Assembly (NCBI GenBank): GCA_025358925.1
Contig: JANYHT010000029.1
Span: 124,001-188,000 of the forward strand
DNA: 64,000 bases
Direction: 5' to 3'
Source of the DNA: Gemmatimonadaceae bacterium
GTDB taxonomy: Bacteria > Gemmatimonadota > Gemmatimonadetes > Gemmatimonadales > Gemmatimonadaceae
This document shows positions 18,147 through 26,356 of this stretch, piece by piece. Under the pieces are notes generated by a model that saw only the letters and a list, made by a program, of their open reading frames with translations, did no database searches and was not told where the DNA came from. Within the stretch, counting starts at the first letter, position 1; each line of letters opens with the position of its first letter. The translations under genes were made by a program, and so were the position numbers.

Positions 18147-18756
18147 CCACTTGGTGTACGCGACACCCGATGTCGAACACAGTATCACCGAACTTGAAAC
18201 ACGACTCGGCATTCGCGCATCACTCGGCGGACAACATATAGGCAAAGGCACACGCAACGCGTTGTTGGCCCTCGGTCCACGTACCTATCTCGAAATTGTC
18301 GGACCAGATCACACGCAGCCAACACCAGCATCACCGCGTTGGTTTGGCATCGATACGTTAACGGCGCCCCGACTCGTGACGTGGGCGGTGTACAGTCCAG
18401 CGCTCACGCAATTGTGCAAGGTCGCCACGCGCGACGGCGTATACCTTGGCGAGCTAGGTGCGGGAAAGCGTACGCGACCAGACGGCGTGCAATTGTCATG
18501 GGAGTATACGGATCCGCGCGCAATGCTTGCAGATGGACTGGTGCCATTCTTCATCGATTGGGGTGAGTCGCCACATCCAGCGGCGCAGGCCGAGCGAGGA
18601 CTGACGTTGGTGGAGCTGCGGGCAGAGCATCCGTCGCTCGATATCGTTGTGCGCATGCTGGACGTTTTAAAAGTCGTTATTCCAGTAACGAAAGCCTCGA
18701 CGTCCGCGTTGTGTGCAATCATTGCAGGACCAAATGGACGAATAGCGCTGCGCTAA
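18136..18756 (+). CDS. Glyoxalase-like (VOC superfamily) protein
   Basis: A 206-residue protein of the Glyoxalase_3 type. It opens IDHLVYATPDVEHSI, the standard VOC strand-helix start with a metal-ligand His. TYLEIVGPD near residue 53 and FFIDWGESPHPA near 138 are family hallmarks. VOC proteins are metal-dependent lyases, isomerases, dioxygenases or resistance proteins; the reaction here is unknown. It overlaps the DUF5990 gene by 11 bases and probably shares its transcript. Confidence 0.82.
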   Translation: MLIDHLVYATPDVEHSITELETRLGIRASLGGQHIGKGTRNALLALGPRTYLEIVGPDHTQPTPASPRWFGIDTLTAPRLVTWAVYSPALTQLCKVATRDGVYLGELGAGKRTRPDGVQLSWEYTDPRAMLADGLVPFFIDWGESPHPAAQAERGLTLVELRAEHPSLDIVVRMLDVLKVVIPVTKASTSALCAIIAGPNGRIALR

Positions 18757-18857
18757 AGCAGTGTGCGTATAACGGGATCTCGACGACGCGTATGGCCGAC
18801 GGTGACGAACCGCTGTAACTATCGTGTCCCGCCCGACCCTTGCCCGAGCCCGTTGTC

Positions 18858-21800
18858 ATGCAAAAACGCTTACTGTTGTCCGTCGCCTTGCTCGCACTCA
18901 CGGCGGCGACACCAATCAAACCTTCCCTGCTGTCGGGACTCGTATGGCGAAATATCGGCCCATTTCGCGCGGGTCGTGTGTCCGCGGTCACAGGCGCCGT
19001 TGGTGAAGCCGGCACATTCTACATCGGTCTTCCCGCAGCGGGCGTTTGGAAAACGACAAGCGGTGGCCAAACGTGGTATCCGATCTTTGACGGGATCAAA
19101 GAGGTATCGTCGATCGGTGCCGTTGAAGTTGCACCATCGAATGCCAACATCATCTACGTCGGCACCGGCGACCTGGTCACGGGCGGCGCAATTAATGAAG
19201 GCAACGGCGTCTACAAGTCGACCGATGCCGGTAAGAGCTGGAAGCACATTGGCCTTGAGGCAACGAAGCAAATTCCGTCCATCATTGTTGACCCGCGCAA
19301 CCCCGATGTCGTGCTGCTCGCGGCGCAGGGCGACATTCATGTAAAAAGTGAATCGCGTGGTGTGTATCGCAGCACCGACGGTGGTGCTTCATGGACCAAA
19401 ACACTCTTTGTGAACGATTCAACCGGCTTGCAAAAGCTCGCCATTGCGTATGATCGGCCCGACGTGGTGTTCGCGACGTCAGTGAGTCACTACACACCAC
19501 CGCCAACCGCAAGCGGTGCCGCGCCCGCGTCAACACCGCGCGCTGGCGCTGGCAGTGCGCTGTTCAAGTCCGTCGACGGCGGTGTCACGTGGAAAGAAGT
19601 GTCCGGCGGCGGTTTGCCGCGATTAACCGGCCGCACGTCCGTCGCGGTGGCGAATACGACCAATGCGCAACGCGTCTTCGTCATCACCAACGACGGACTC
19701 TATCGATCTGACAACGGCGGGACATCGTGGCGTCAGATGGATGCCGCTGACACGCGCATCCGCAACGGACAAGGCGGCTATAGTTGCGGTGTGTACATCG
19801 ATCCAAAAAATCCGGACGTGTTGTACACGTTGAACACGGCGAGCTACAAATCCACAGACGGCGGGAATTCATTCACGGGTTTGAAGGGTGCGCCGGGCGG
19901 CGATGATCCGCAACAGCTTTGGATCGATCCAACCAACGGACAACGCATGCTGTTTGGTTATGACCAAGGCGCGATTGTTTCACTCGATGGTGGTGGTGCG
20001 TGGAGTTCGTGGTACAACCAGTCTACCGAACAGCTCTACCACATTTCGGCGGACAATTCATTTCCATATTTCGTGTATGCGTCGCAACAAGATGCTGGTG
20101 CAATTCGCACGCGGTCGCGCGGCAATCTCGGCGCGATCACGCCGATGGATTGGAGCCCGGTGCCGGGATGGGAGTGGGGGTCGATCATCGCGGATCCGCT
20201 CAACCCCAACATCGTGTACGCGAGTGGATCGGGCATCAGAAAAATCAGCTATCCGAGCGAGCAGTGGAGTAACGTCAGTCCCGCCATCAATACCGATTTA
20301 CGTTTGCGTAGCAACAACACCGCGCCGCTGGTGTGGAGCCCGTTCAATCAACATCAATTGCTCACTGGCTTTCAGTTTGTCATGTCCACCATTGATGGCG
20401 GTGCCCATTGGACAAAGTACAGCCCCGATCTCGGCTATCCGAAAGGTGCCAAGGTGCCGATGGATACCGCGACGCCAGTTCCGGGAACGCCGCTCGGTGG
20501 TGCAATTGAATCGATCGCCGCATCGTCGATCCAGCGTGGTGTGGTGTGGGTTGGTACCGACAACGGATTGATCAAGTTGACGCGTGACGATGGCAAGACA
20601 TGGGATGACGTGAGTATTCCTAACTTACCGTTTCCAACGCGTGCCTTGATGTCGTCGATTGATGCCTCGCACTTCGATGCCGCAACGGCATATGTGGCCG
20701 TCGACATACATCGCACCGGCGAATACGCGCCGTACATCTATCGCACCCACGATTTCGGAAAGTCGTGGACGCGCATCACAACCGGCCTCATTATGAATGC
20801 GGCCAGTGGAAGTTTTGCGCGTGTGGTGCGTGAGGATCCCAAAAAGCGTGGGTTGCTCATTGCCGGTACCGAGAGCGCGATGTACGCGTCGTTTGATGAC
20901 GGGGACAATTGGCAATCGCTCATGGCCAATTTGCCGACGACGTCGTATCGCGATGCAGCGTTCAAGGGCAATGACTTGGTCGTTGGTACATATGGTCGCG
21001 GCGCGTGGGTGTTAGATGGTTTCTCCGTGTTGCGACAGATGACGTCAACCGTTGCGGATGAAGCGGTGCATTTGTTCAAGCCGGATGATGCCGTGCGTAT
21101 GCGTCGGAACGTTGGCGACAACACGCCGTTTCCGCCGGAAGTGCCGCATGCGCTCAATCCACCGGATGGCATGATTGTGTACTACGCGTTGGCCGCAACG
21201 TCGACGAGTGAAATCACGCTCGATGTGATGGATTCTTCGGGCGTATTAGTTCGGCACATGTCGAGTGTTGCTGTCGCGCCCGCATCTGAAGCGGCGCGTC
21301 CACCGCATCCAAACTTTTGGGTTGCTGAGCCGCAATCGCTTCCAATACAGGAAGGACTCAATCGAACAAACTGGGATTTGCGATATGATGCACCGCCAGC
21401 ATTCAGTCACAGCTTCGAGATTAATGCAAATCCCGGACTGACGCCAACATCGCCAGAAGGCGCGTTGGTTGGAACAGGCGTGTACACGCTCAAACTGACG
21501 GTGAATGGAAAGTCGTTCACGCAAACGGCCCGTGTGACCAACGATCCTCGCTCTCCTGCATCCGCAATCGCACTCCGCGCACAAGGGCAGTTGGTGCAAA
21601 AAATTCAAGACGGCATTCGCAACTCCTACGCCAATTACCAACAAGTCGCTTCGCTTCGAACCGCCATCACGGCCACTAAACTCGCCGATTCAACATCGGA
21701 TGTTGCGAAAGCGATCGCCGCCTTTCGCGCGAAGCTCGATACGGTTGGTGGCAATGCTGCCGGCGGTGGATTTGGCGGACGCGGTGGTGGTCGCGCGCCT

Positions 21801-22046
21801 CAACCAAATTTTGCCACGGTGCACGGCCGTTTCGTCACGCAATTGGACACGCAGGAAAAAGGCGATGGCGCACCAACAGCATCGATGCTCACAGCGCTCA
21901 CGTCAACGTGTCGCGATCTCAACACTGCACTTACACGTTGGCATTCGCTCGTCACTACTGACGTTCCGGTGTTGAATTCGCTGCTGTCTAGGAACGGTAT
22001 ACCGAATATATCTGTATCGAAAAGCACCTCCACTCCTCGCTGCTGA
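18858..22046 (+). CDS. VPS10/sortilin-type BNR beta-propeller protein, exported
   Basis: A 1062-residue exported protein. The signal peptide is at residues 1-20 (KRLLLSVALLALTA). Then W-N-I-GP-GR (about 30-41) and many BNR/Asp-box repeats of the S-T/D-DGG-SW type (for example KSTDAGKSW, RSTDGGASW, KSTDGGNSF, RTHDFGKSW) build beta propellers like those of sortilin/VPS10 and xyloglucanase-type hydrolases. The C-terminal 300 residues contain an Ig-like segment (NWDLRYDAPPAF) and a Gly-rich stretch. The function is not established for bacterial members. A second, N-terminally shorter paralogue is at 37314-40349. Confidence 0.85.
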   Translation: MQKRLLLSVALLALTAATPIKPSLLSGLVWRNIGPFRAGRVSAVTGAVGEAGTFYIGLPAAGVWKTTSGGQTWYPIFDGIKEVSSIGAVEVAPSNANIIYVGTGDLVTGGAINEGNGVYKSTDAGKSWKHIGLEATKQIPSIIVDPRNPDVVLLAAQGDIHVKSESRGVYRSTDGGASWTKTLFVNDSTGLQKLAIAYDRPDVVFATSVSHYTPPPTASGAAPASTPRAGAGSALFKSVDGGVTWKEVSGGGLPRLTGRTSVAVANTTNAQRVFVITNDGLYRSDNGGTSWRQMDAADTRIRNGQGGYSCGVYIDPKNPDVLYTLNTASYKSTDGGNSFTGLKGAPGGDDPQQLWIDPTNGQRMLFGYDQGAIVSLDGGGAWSSWYNQSTEQLYHISADNSFPYFVYASQQDAGAIRTRSRGNLGAITPMDWSPVPGWEWGSIIADPLNPNIVYASGSGIRKISYPSEQWSNVSPAINTDLRLRSNNTAPLVWSPFNQHQLLTGFQFVMSTIDGGAHWTKYSPDLGYPKGAKVPMDTATPVPGTPLGGAIESIAASSIQRGVVWVGTDNGLIKLTRDDGKTWDDVSIPNLPFPTRALMSSIDASHFDAATAYVAVDIHRTGEYAPYIYRTHDFGKSWTRITTGLIMNAASGSFARVVREDPKKRGLLIAGTESAMYASFDDGDNWQSLMANLPTTSYRDAAFKGNDLVVGTYGRGAWVLDGFSVLRQMTSTVADEAVHLFKPDDAVRMRRNVGDNTPFPPEVPHALNPPDGMIVYYALAATSTSEITLDVMDSSGVLVRHMSSVAVAPASEAARPPHPNFWVAEPQSLPIQEGLNRTNWDLRYDAPPAFSHSFEINANPGLTPTSPEGALVGTGVYTLKLTVNGKSFTQTARVTNDPRSPASAIALRAQGQLVQKIQDGIRNSYANYQQVASLRTAITATKLADSTSDVAKAIAAFRAKLDTVGGNAAGGGFGGRGGGRAPQPNFATVHGRFVTQLDTQEKGDGAPTASMLTALTSTCRDLNTALTRWHSLVTTDVPVLNSLLSRNGIPNISVSKSTSTPRC

Positions 22047-22083
22047 TCCCTCCCTAATCCCTATCCCCTAATCCCTCATCCCT

Positions 22084-24327
22084 ATGAAGCTTCTCGCGCT
22101 CTTGCTCGTGCTGCCCGCCGCGAACATTGTCGACGATCCCCCAATGCGTGGCTACACGCCCGCATCAGCGAAAATCGAGCGTGAGTGGGAAGCGAAGTTT
22201 CGTGCGATTCCAGAGCCATCGCGTATGCGCGAAGCGATGCGACGACTCTCGGCGCGACCGCATCACTTGGGGTCACCGTACGGGAAGGACAATGCGGAGT
22301 GGATACGCGCGCAGTTTGCGTCGTATGGATTTGACGCGCGCATCGAACGCTTTGATGTGTTGTTTCCGACGCCGAAAGTACGTGTCGTTGAGCTGGTCGC
22401 ACCAACAAGGTTTGTCGCGAAGCTTGAAGAGCCCGCGTTGAAAGAAGATCCGACGTCGAATCAAAAGAGCGAGCAGCTTCCCACGTACAATGCGTATTCG
22501 GCGGACGGTGATATCACGGCGCCGCTGGTGTATGTGAATTACGGGGTGCCCGCAGACTACGAGCAGCTTGAGCGACGCGGTATTTCGGTGAAGGGTGCGA
22601 TTGTCATTGCGCGGTATGGTGGTTCGTGGCGCGGTATCAAACCGAAGGTTGCGTACGAACATGGTGCCGTGGGTGCGCTGATTTATTCGGATCCTAAGGA
22701 TGATGGTTTTGCTGAAGGGGAAGCGTATCCAGCGGGACCGTATCGTCCGAAGGATGGTGTGCAACGTGGCAGTGTGCTGGACATGCCAACGTATCCCGGT
22801 GATCCGCTCACACCCGGTGTTGGTTCGTCACCAGGAGCTAAGCGGCTTGATCGCAAAGACGCTGTGACGATCATGAAAATTCCAGTGTTGCCCATCTCGT
22901 ATGCGGATGCGCAACCGTTGCTTGCGGCGTTGAGTGGACCTGTGGCGCCGTCGTCATGGCGCGGTGGTTTGCCAATCACGTATCGCATCGGACCTGGCGC
23001 GGCGCGCGTACATCTCAAGCTCGAATTTGATTGGAAGCAAACGCCGCTGTATAACGTGATTGCAACACTCAAAGGTGCAACAAATCCGGATGAGTGGGTG
23101 ATGCGCGGCAATCATCACGACGGTTGGGTAAATGGTGCGGAAGATCCAATCTCCGGATTGATTGCCGAGTTGGAGGAGGCGCGTGCGTTGGGAGAGTTGG
23201 TGAAGCAGGGGTGGAAGCCCAAGCGCACCATCGTGTACGCCGCATGGGACGGGGAAGAACCATCGTTACTTGGCTCGACCGAATGGGTGGAAGAACACAT
23301 GACCGAGTTGCGTGCGAAGGGTGTGTTCTATCTCAATAGCGATGGCAACGGACGTGGCGTGTTGAATGTGTCGGGCTCGCATTCGCTCGAGCGATTTGTC
23401 ACGGAAGTGGCAAATGATGTGCAAGATCCGGAAGCGCGTGTGACGGTCGCGCAGCGGTTGCGTGCGGCGCGTGTCGTGTCTGGCGCGGCCGAGGCGCGTT
23501 CGCGTAGCGATTTGCGTATTGATGCGATGGGTTCTGGATCCGACTTCACGCCATTTTTGCAACATGCCGGCGTGCCAACGTTGGATGCGAGTTTTGGTGG
23601 TGAAGATGGCGGTGGAATTTATCATTCTATTTACGACAGTTTCTATTGGTACACGCACTTCAGTGATACGTCGTTTGTGTACGGCCGTGCGCTTTCGCAG
23701 GTGGCGGGCACGATGATCATGCGTGTGGCCAGCGCGGATGTGTTGCCCGCGGAGTTTGGGAATTTGGCGGAGACCTCACGTCGGTATCTGACGGAGCTTG
23801 CCGCATTGCGTGAAAGCACCGCGAAAGAGATTGACGAGTTGAACAAGCAGATTGCAGACGGTGCGTTTGCGATGGTGAATGATCCGCGTAATCCGTTGCG
23901 CGCACCGAAAGCGCAAGCGCCCGCGCCACACATAAATTTTGCACCCATCGAAAACGCGTCGGATTCGTTAGACCGTGCGGCGGCGCGATTTGAGAAAGCG
24001 TACGGCGCGTTGGCGGGGAGTGCGGCGAGCAGCGCTGCGTTGGCTCAAGTGAATGCGCTGCTACGTCAGGCCGATCAGGCATTGTTAATTCCCGAAGGGT
24101 TGCCCAAGCGACCGTGGTATCAGCATGCGCTGTATGCGCCGGGTTTCTACACTGGGTACGGCGTGAAAACGATGCCCGGAGTGCGTGAGGCGATTGAGCA
24201 GAAGGATTGGGTGTTAGCGGAGGAGCAGGTTGGAAAGTTGGCGGCGGCGTTGTCGCGCGAGGGTGCCTTGGTATCGCGTGCGGCGGTGTTGTTGGAGCAA
24301 GCGACCAATGTGCGGCCGGTGCCATGA
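22084..24327 (+). CDS. M28-family zinc peptidase, glutamate carboxypeptidase II-like
   Basis: A 747-residue exported peptidase with a short signal peptide (LLALLLVLPAANI). It has a PA insertion domain (about 120-280), the M28 catalytic domain and a C-terminal transferrin-receptor-like dimerisation domain (about 590-740). The two-zinc site is complete: His in GNHHDGW, bridging Asp in GAEDPISG, the EE pair in AAWDGEEPSLLGSTEW, Asp in YLNSDGNG and His in GGIYHSIYD. It likely trims peptides or N-acylated amino acids outside the cytoplasm. Its stop overlaps the next start (ATGA), so the serine hydrolase is translationally coupled. Confidence 0.9.
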   Translation: MKLLALLLVLPAANIVDDPPMRGYTPASAKIEREWEAKFRAIPEPSRMREAMRRLSARPHHLGSPYGKDNAEWIRAQFASYGFDARIERFDVLFPTPKVRVVELVAPTRFVAKLEEPALKEDPTSNQKSEQLPTYNAYSADGDITAPLVYVNYGVPADYEQLERRGISVKGAIVIARYGGSWRGIKPKVAYEHGAVGALIYSDPKDDGFAEGEAYPAGPYRPKDGVQRGSVLDMPTYPGDPLTPGVGSSPGAKRLDRKDAVTIMKIPVLPISYADAQPLLAALSGPVAPSSWRGGLPITYRIGPGAARVHLKLEFDWKQTPLYNVIATLKGATNPDEWVMRGNHHDGWVNGAEDPISGLIAELEEARALGELVKQGWKPKRTIVYAAWDGEEPSLLGSTEWVEEHMTELRAKGVFYLNSDGNGRGVLNVSGSHSLERFVTEVANDVQDPEARVTVAQRLRAARVVSGAAEARSRSDLRIDAMGSGSDFTPFLQHAGVPTLDASFGGEDGGGIYHSIYDSFYWYTHFSDTSFVYGRALSQVAGTMIMRVASADVLPAEFGNLAETSRRYLTELAALRESTAKEIDELNKQIADGAFAMVNDPRNPLRAPKAQAPAPHINFAPIENASDSLDRAAARFEKAYGALAGSAASSAALAQVNALLRQADQALLIPEGLPKRPWYQHALYAPGFYTGYGVKTMPGVREAIEQKDWVLAEEQVGKLAAALSREGALVSRAAVLLEQATNVRPVP

Positions 24328-25241
24328 TGCGTGTGTGCTGGGCGTCACTCGTGCTGCTTGCTGCATCGCGTGTGGGTGCGCAGGTGCCGTCACACGCTGA
24401 TGTGTTGTGGGAGAAGACGACGTCGCAGATCACGGCCATCGCCTCAAAGCTTGATGGTGTGATGGGGGTGTCGATTGTGGATCTCACTGATGGTCGGAGC
24501 TTCGCATTGCGCGCCGATCAGGTGTTTCCGACGGCGAGCACCATCAAGCTGCCGTTGCTGCTGGAGTTGTATCGACAGGATCAGGCGGCGCATGCGGGTG
24601 CGACCGGTATGGCGCGGTTGACCGATCGTTATACGGTGGACACCGCAGATTTTGTTGACGACAGTCGCATCATGGCTGGGCTAACGCATGGCGTGACGGT
24701 ATTCACGAATCGTGATCTCGCGCAATTCATGATTGCCGTGAGTGACAATGCGGCCACCAATCTACTGATCAAGCGCGTGGGCATGGACAACGTGAATGCG
24801 ATGCTGCGTGCGCAGGGACTGATGCACACGCAATTGCGGCGCAAGATGATTGACCTCGCGGCTGCTCGTCGCGGCGATGAGAACGTTGCTACGCCGCGTG
24901 AGATGACGAAGTTGCTCGAGGCGATTTGGAAAGAGCAAGTGTTGAATGCAGCGATGACGCGCGCGTTTCTTGAGCAGTTATCGACGGCGAAAGCGAGTCG
25001 CATACCGCGACTGTTGCCGACGAATGTGCGCGTTGCGGATAAATCGGGTGAGTTGGACGGTGTGCGCGCGGACGTGGGCATTGTGTACGTGGCGCGTCGG
25101 CCGTTCGCGATTTGTGTGATGACCACATTGGATCGCGATGAGCGCGCAGCAGAGCAGGCGATTAGTGAGGTCGCGTTGGTGGCGTATCGATATTTTGAGA
25201 TGATCGGGAAGACGTCGCCGTATGGTCGGGTGATGCCGTGA
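24324..25241 (+). CDS. Class A beta-lactamase-fold serine hydrolase
   Basis: A 305-residue exported protein with a signal peptide (SLVLLAASRVGA). Class A landmarks are TASTIK (Ser70-x-x-Lys73), VSDNAATN (SDN130) and DKSGE at the KTG234 position. In the omega-loop, counting back from GDENVATP (the GDxRDTTTP equivalent), the positions of the deacylating Glu166 and Asn170 are Met and Ala. So true beta-lactamase turnover is doubtful, and a penicillin-binding or esterase-like role is possible. ATG 24324 overlaps the peptidase stop; 24327 is equally possible. A fragment of a paralogue is at 14133-14240. Confidence 0.85.
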   Translation: MMRVCWASLVLLAASRVGAQVPSHADVLWEKTTSQITAIASKLDGVMGVSIVDLTDGRSFALRADQVFPTASTIKLPLLLELYRQDQAAHAGATGMARLTDRYTVDTADFVDDSRIMAGLTHGVTVFTNRDLAQFMIAVSDNAATNLLIKRVGMDNVNAMLRAQGLMHTQLRRKMIDLAAARRGDENVATPREMTKLLEAIWKEQVLNAAMTRAFLEQLSTAKASRIPRLLPTNVRVADKSGELDGVRADVGIVYVARRPFAICVMTTLDRDERAAEQAISEVALVAYRYFEMIGKTSPYGRVMP

Positions 25242-25280
25242 ACGCTGTTGTCGCCCGCGCCCGCGCCTTTGCGCGCGACC

Positions 25281-25316
25281 ACGTTACATCGAAATATTCG
25301 CTGTATAAATCGACGG
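25281..25316. repeat. Short repeat shared with 43206-43243
   Basis: ACGTTACATCG, then AATATTCGCTGTATAAATC, aligns with the sequence at 43206 with four mismatches in the first 31 positions. Both copies lie upstream of toxin-antitoxin genes (107 and 405 bases before the antitoxin starts). Confidence 0.55.
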
Positions 25317-25388
25317 GGGTAATCGTGGGAGAGCCTCGTTAGGTGTACACCTCCACGCATTCGCTTGACTTCTGCGATCGATTGGGCC

Positions 25389-25406
25389 AGTCTTACTGGT
25401 AAGACT
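25389..25406 (+). promoter_or_regulatory. Perfect palindromic operator upstream of the AbrB-type antitoxin
   Basis: AGTCTTACTGGTAAGACT is an 18-base palindrome (8-base arms, TG centre), 16 bases before the antitoxin ATG. A TTGACT at 25365-25370 could be the -35 box. AbrB/MazE-type antitoxins autoregulate by binding such sites. AGGAGA just downstream (25410-25415) is the ribosome binding site. Confidence 0.7.
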
Positions 25407-25422
25407 AACAGGAGACTGGCAG

Positions 25423-25686
25423 ATGAATGAAACCGCGACGACCACGCTGTCCTCCAAAGGACAGGTCGTCATCCCAGAAGAAATCCGCATGCGGCTCGGT
25501 TTGAAGGCGGGCGCGCAGTTTGTCGTGGTCGGCGATCGCGATGTCGTCGTCCTCAAAATGCTAGAACCGCCTGCGCTTAAAGATTTTCAAGGATTGGTCG
25601 CCCGTGCGCGGCGCGCGGCCAAGCAGGCAGGCCTGAAGCCAGCAGACGTAGCGAACGCGGTCGCAAAGGTGCGACGCGCGAAGTGA
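25423..25686 (+). CDS. AbrB/MazE-type antitoxin (swapped-hairpin DNA-binding)
   Basis: An 87-residue protein. TTLSSKGQVVIPEEIRMRLGLKAG, read in parts, is the AbrB/SpoVT DNA-binding motif at residues 6-30. The C-terminal half is Ala/Lys/Arg-rich and helical, the part that normally wraps and neutralises a toxin. It is followed after two bases by a PIN-domain toxin gene, so the pair is a VapBC-like module with an AbrB-type antitoxin. The antitoxin is intact, while the toxin has an in-frame stop. Confidence 0.88.
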   Translation: MNETATTTLSSKGQVVIPEEIRMRLGLKAGAQFVVVGDRDVVVLKMLEPPALKDFQGLVARARRAAKQAGLKPADVANAVAKVRRAK

Positions 25687-25688
25687 GA

Positions 25689-26096
25689 ATGGTCGTCGAC
25701 ACCAACGTCGTGGTGTCGGGCCTGATGTTCGGTGGTACACCCGCCCGCGTACTCTCCGCGTGGAGGGCCGGTGTCACGTTGGTCGTCTCATCAGCAATTC
25801 TTGAGGAGTATTGACGCGTTGGGTTGGAACTCACGAAAGGGCACATCGAGTTACAGGAAACTCTCGAGACGTTGCTCACGCTCATCGCCGTGCATGCGAT
25901 TGTGATCGATGCGCCCGCGTTGTCAGAACACGTGTCCGATGATCCCGATGATGACAAGTTCCGGGCGGCAGCGTTGGCGGGTGGTGCGAAGCTGATTGTC
26001 TCTGGCGACAAACATTTGCTGCGGGTGTCTGGCTGGTCGAATATTGAAGTACTCAAGGCGCGACAATTCGTGGATCAATATCTCGCGGGCCGGTGA
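25689..26096 (+). pseudogene. PIN-domain toxin gene interrupted by an in-frame TGA
   Basis: The frame from ATG 25689 gives MVVDTNVVVSGLMFGG with the first PIN Asp, and continues to SSAILEEY. Codon 42 is TGA (25812-25814). The same frame then continues without any shift (RVGLELTK) through the DDPDDDKF acidic site and LIVSGDKHLL to the stop at 26094. In relatives (PF13470/COG1569-like) the motif is EEYRRV, so a CGA to TGA change is the simplest explanation. A TTG at 25824 could restart translation, but the product would lack the first catalytic Asp. The RNase activity is therefore probably lost, leaving the antitoxin unpaired. Confidence 0.85.
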
Positions 26097-26150
26097 CACC
26101 TAACGAGCGTTGCTGCTGACGACGCTCAGCGGTGCGCGCTGTAACTCGTT
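26096..26150 (+). other. Candidate attC recombination site
   Basis: It begins ACACCTAACGAG, with the R''-like core ACCTAAC and an AACGAG L''-like box. An internal GAGCG/CGCTC partial stem follows, and it ends with the CTCGTT L'-like box. The length of about 55 bases (61 when closed with the cassette start) is in the attC range. Directly after it, CGTTCAC is repeated (26147, 26157, 26165). Confidence 0.5.
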
Positions 26151-26356
26151 CACGTCCGTTCACTCGTTCAGCGCTTCCTATTCAGAGCGTTCGCAACAGA
26201 ATCCTGCGTTGAGGATGTAGATAAAGCCTGTTTTGCTTTGACAATACGTGCCGCCGCCGTCGAATTTTGATCACCCAAAGTCCATGTACGAAAATGATGG
26301 GATGCGATGCCGTAATCGCGCGATGGCGGTCACGCGCGCGCCGTGCTGCGTCGTGT

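Larger units (their letters stand above)
25339..26148 (+). mobile_element. Integron-cassette-like unit carrying a TA module
   Basis: The unit starts at the cut G^TTAGGT (in CTCGTTAGGTGT, 25335-25346), which fits the integron core GTTRRRY. It ends in a sequence starting ACACCTAACGAG (26096-26107), which fits RYYYAAC, and finishing CTCG^TT (26145-26150). Joining the two ends, as in a circular cassette, rebuilds an attC-like site of about 61 bases with perfect 12-base complementary ends. The unit carries one promoter-near antitoxin gene and one PIN toxin gene in the same direction as the putative attC, the normal cassette arrangement. No integrase gene is in the window. Confidence 0.55.

Noticed and set aside
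25812-25814. TGA in the PIN gene as selenocysteine or programmed readthrough
   Set aside because: The position is a conserved Arg in relatives, not Cys. No stem-loop typical of a bacterial SECIS follows, and one base change from CGA explains it.
25339-26148. The TA unit as a transposon with 12-base terminal inverted repeats
   Set aside because: There is no transposase and no target duplication. The right end continues into a foldable attC-like sequence, so the cassette reading fits better, though the transposon idea is not fully excluded.
26147-26170. Triple CGTTCA words as a CRISPR-like or iteron array
   Set aside because: Only three copies of six bases within 24 bases, without constant spacing. 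They probably belong to the attC-like end.
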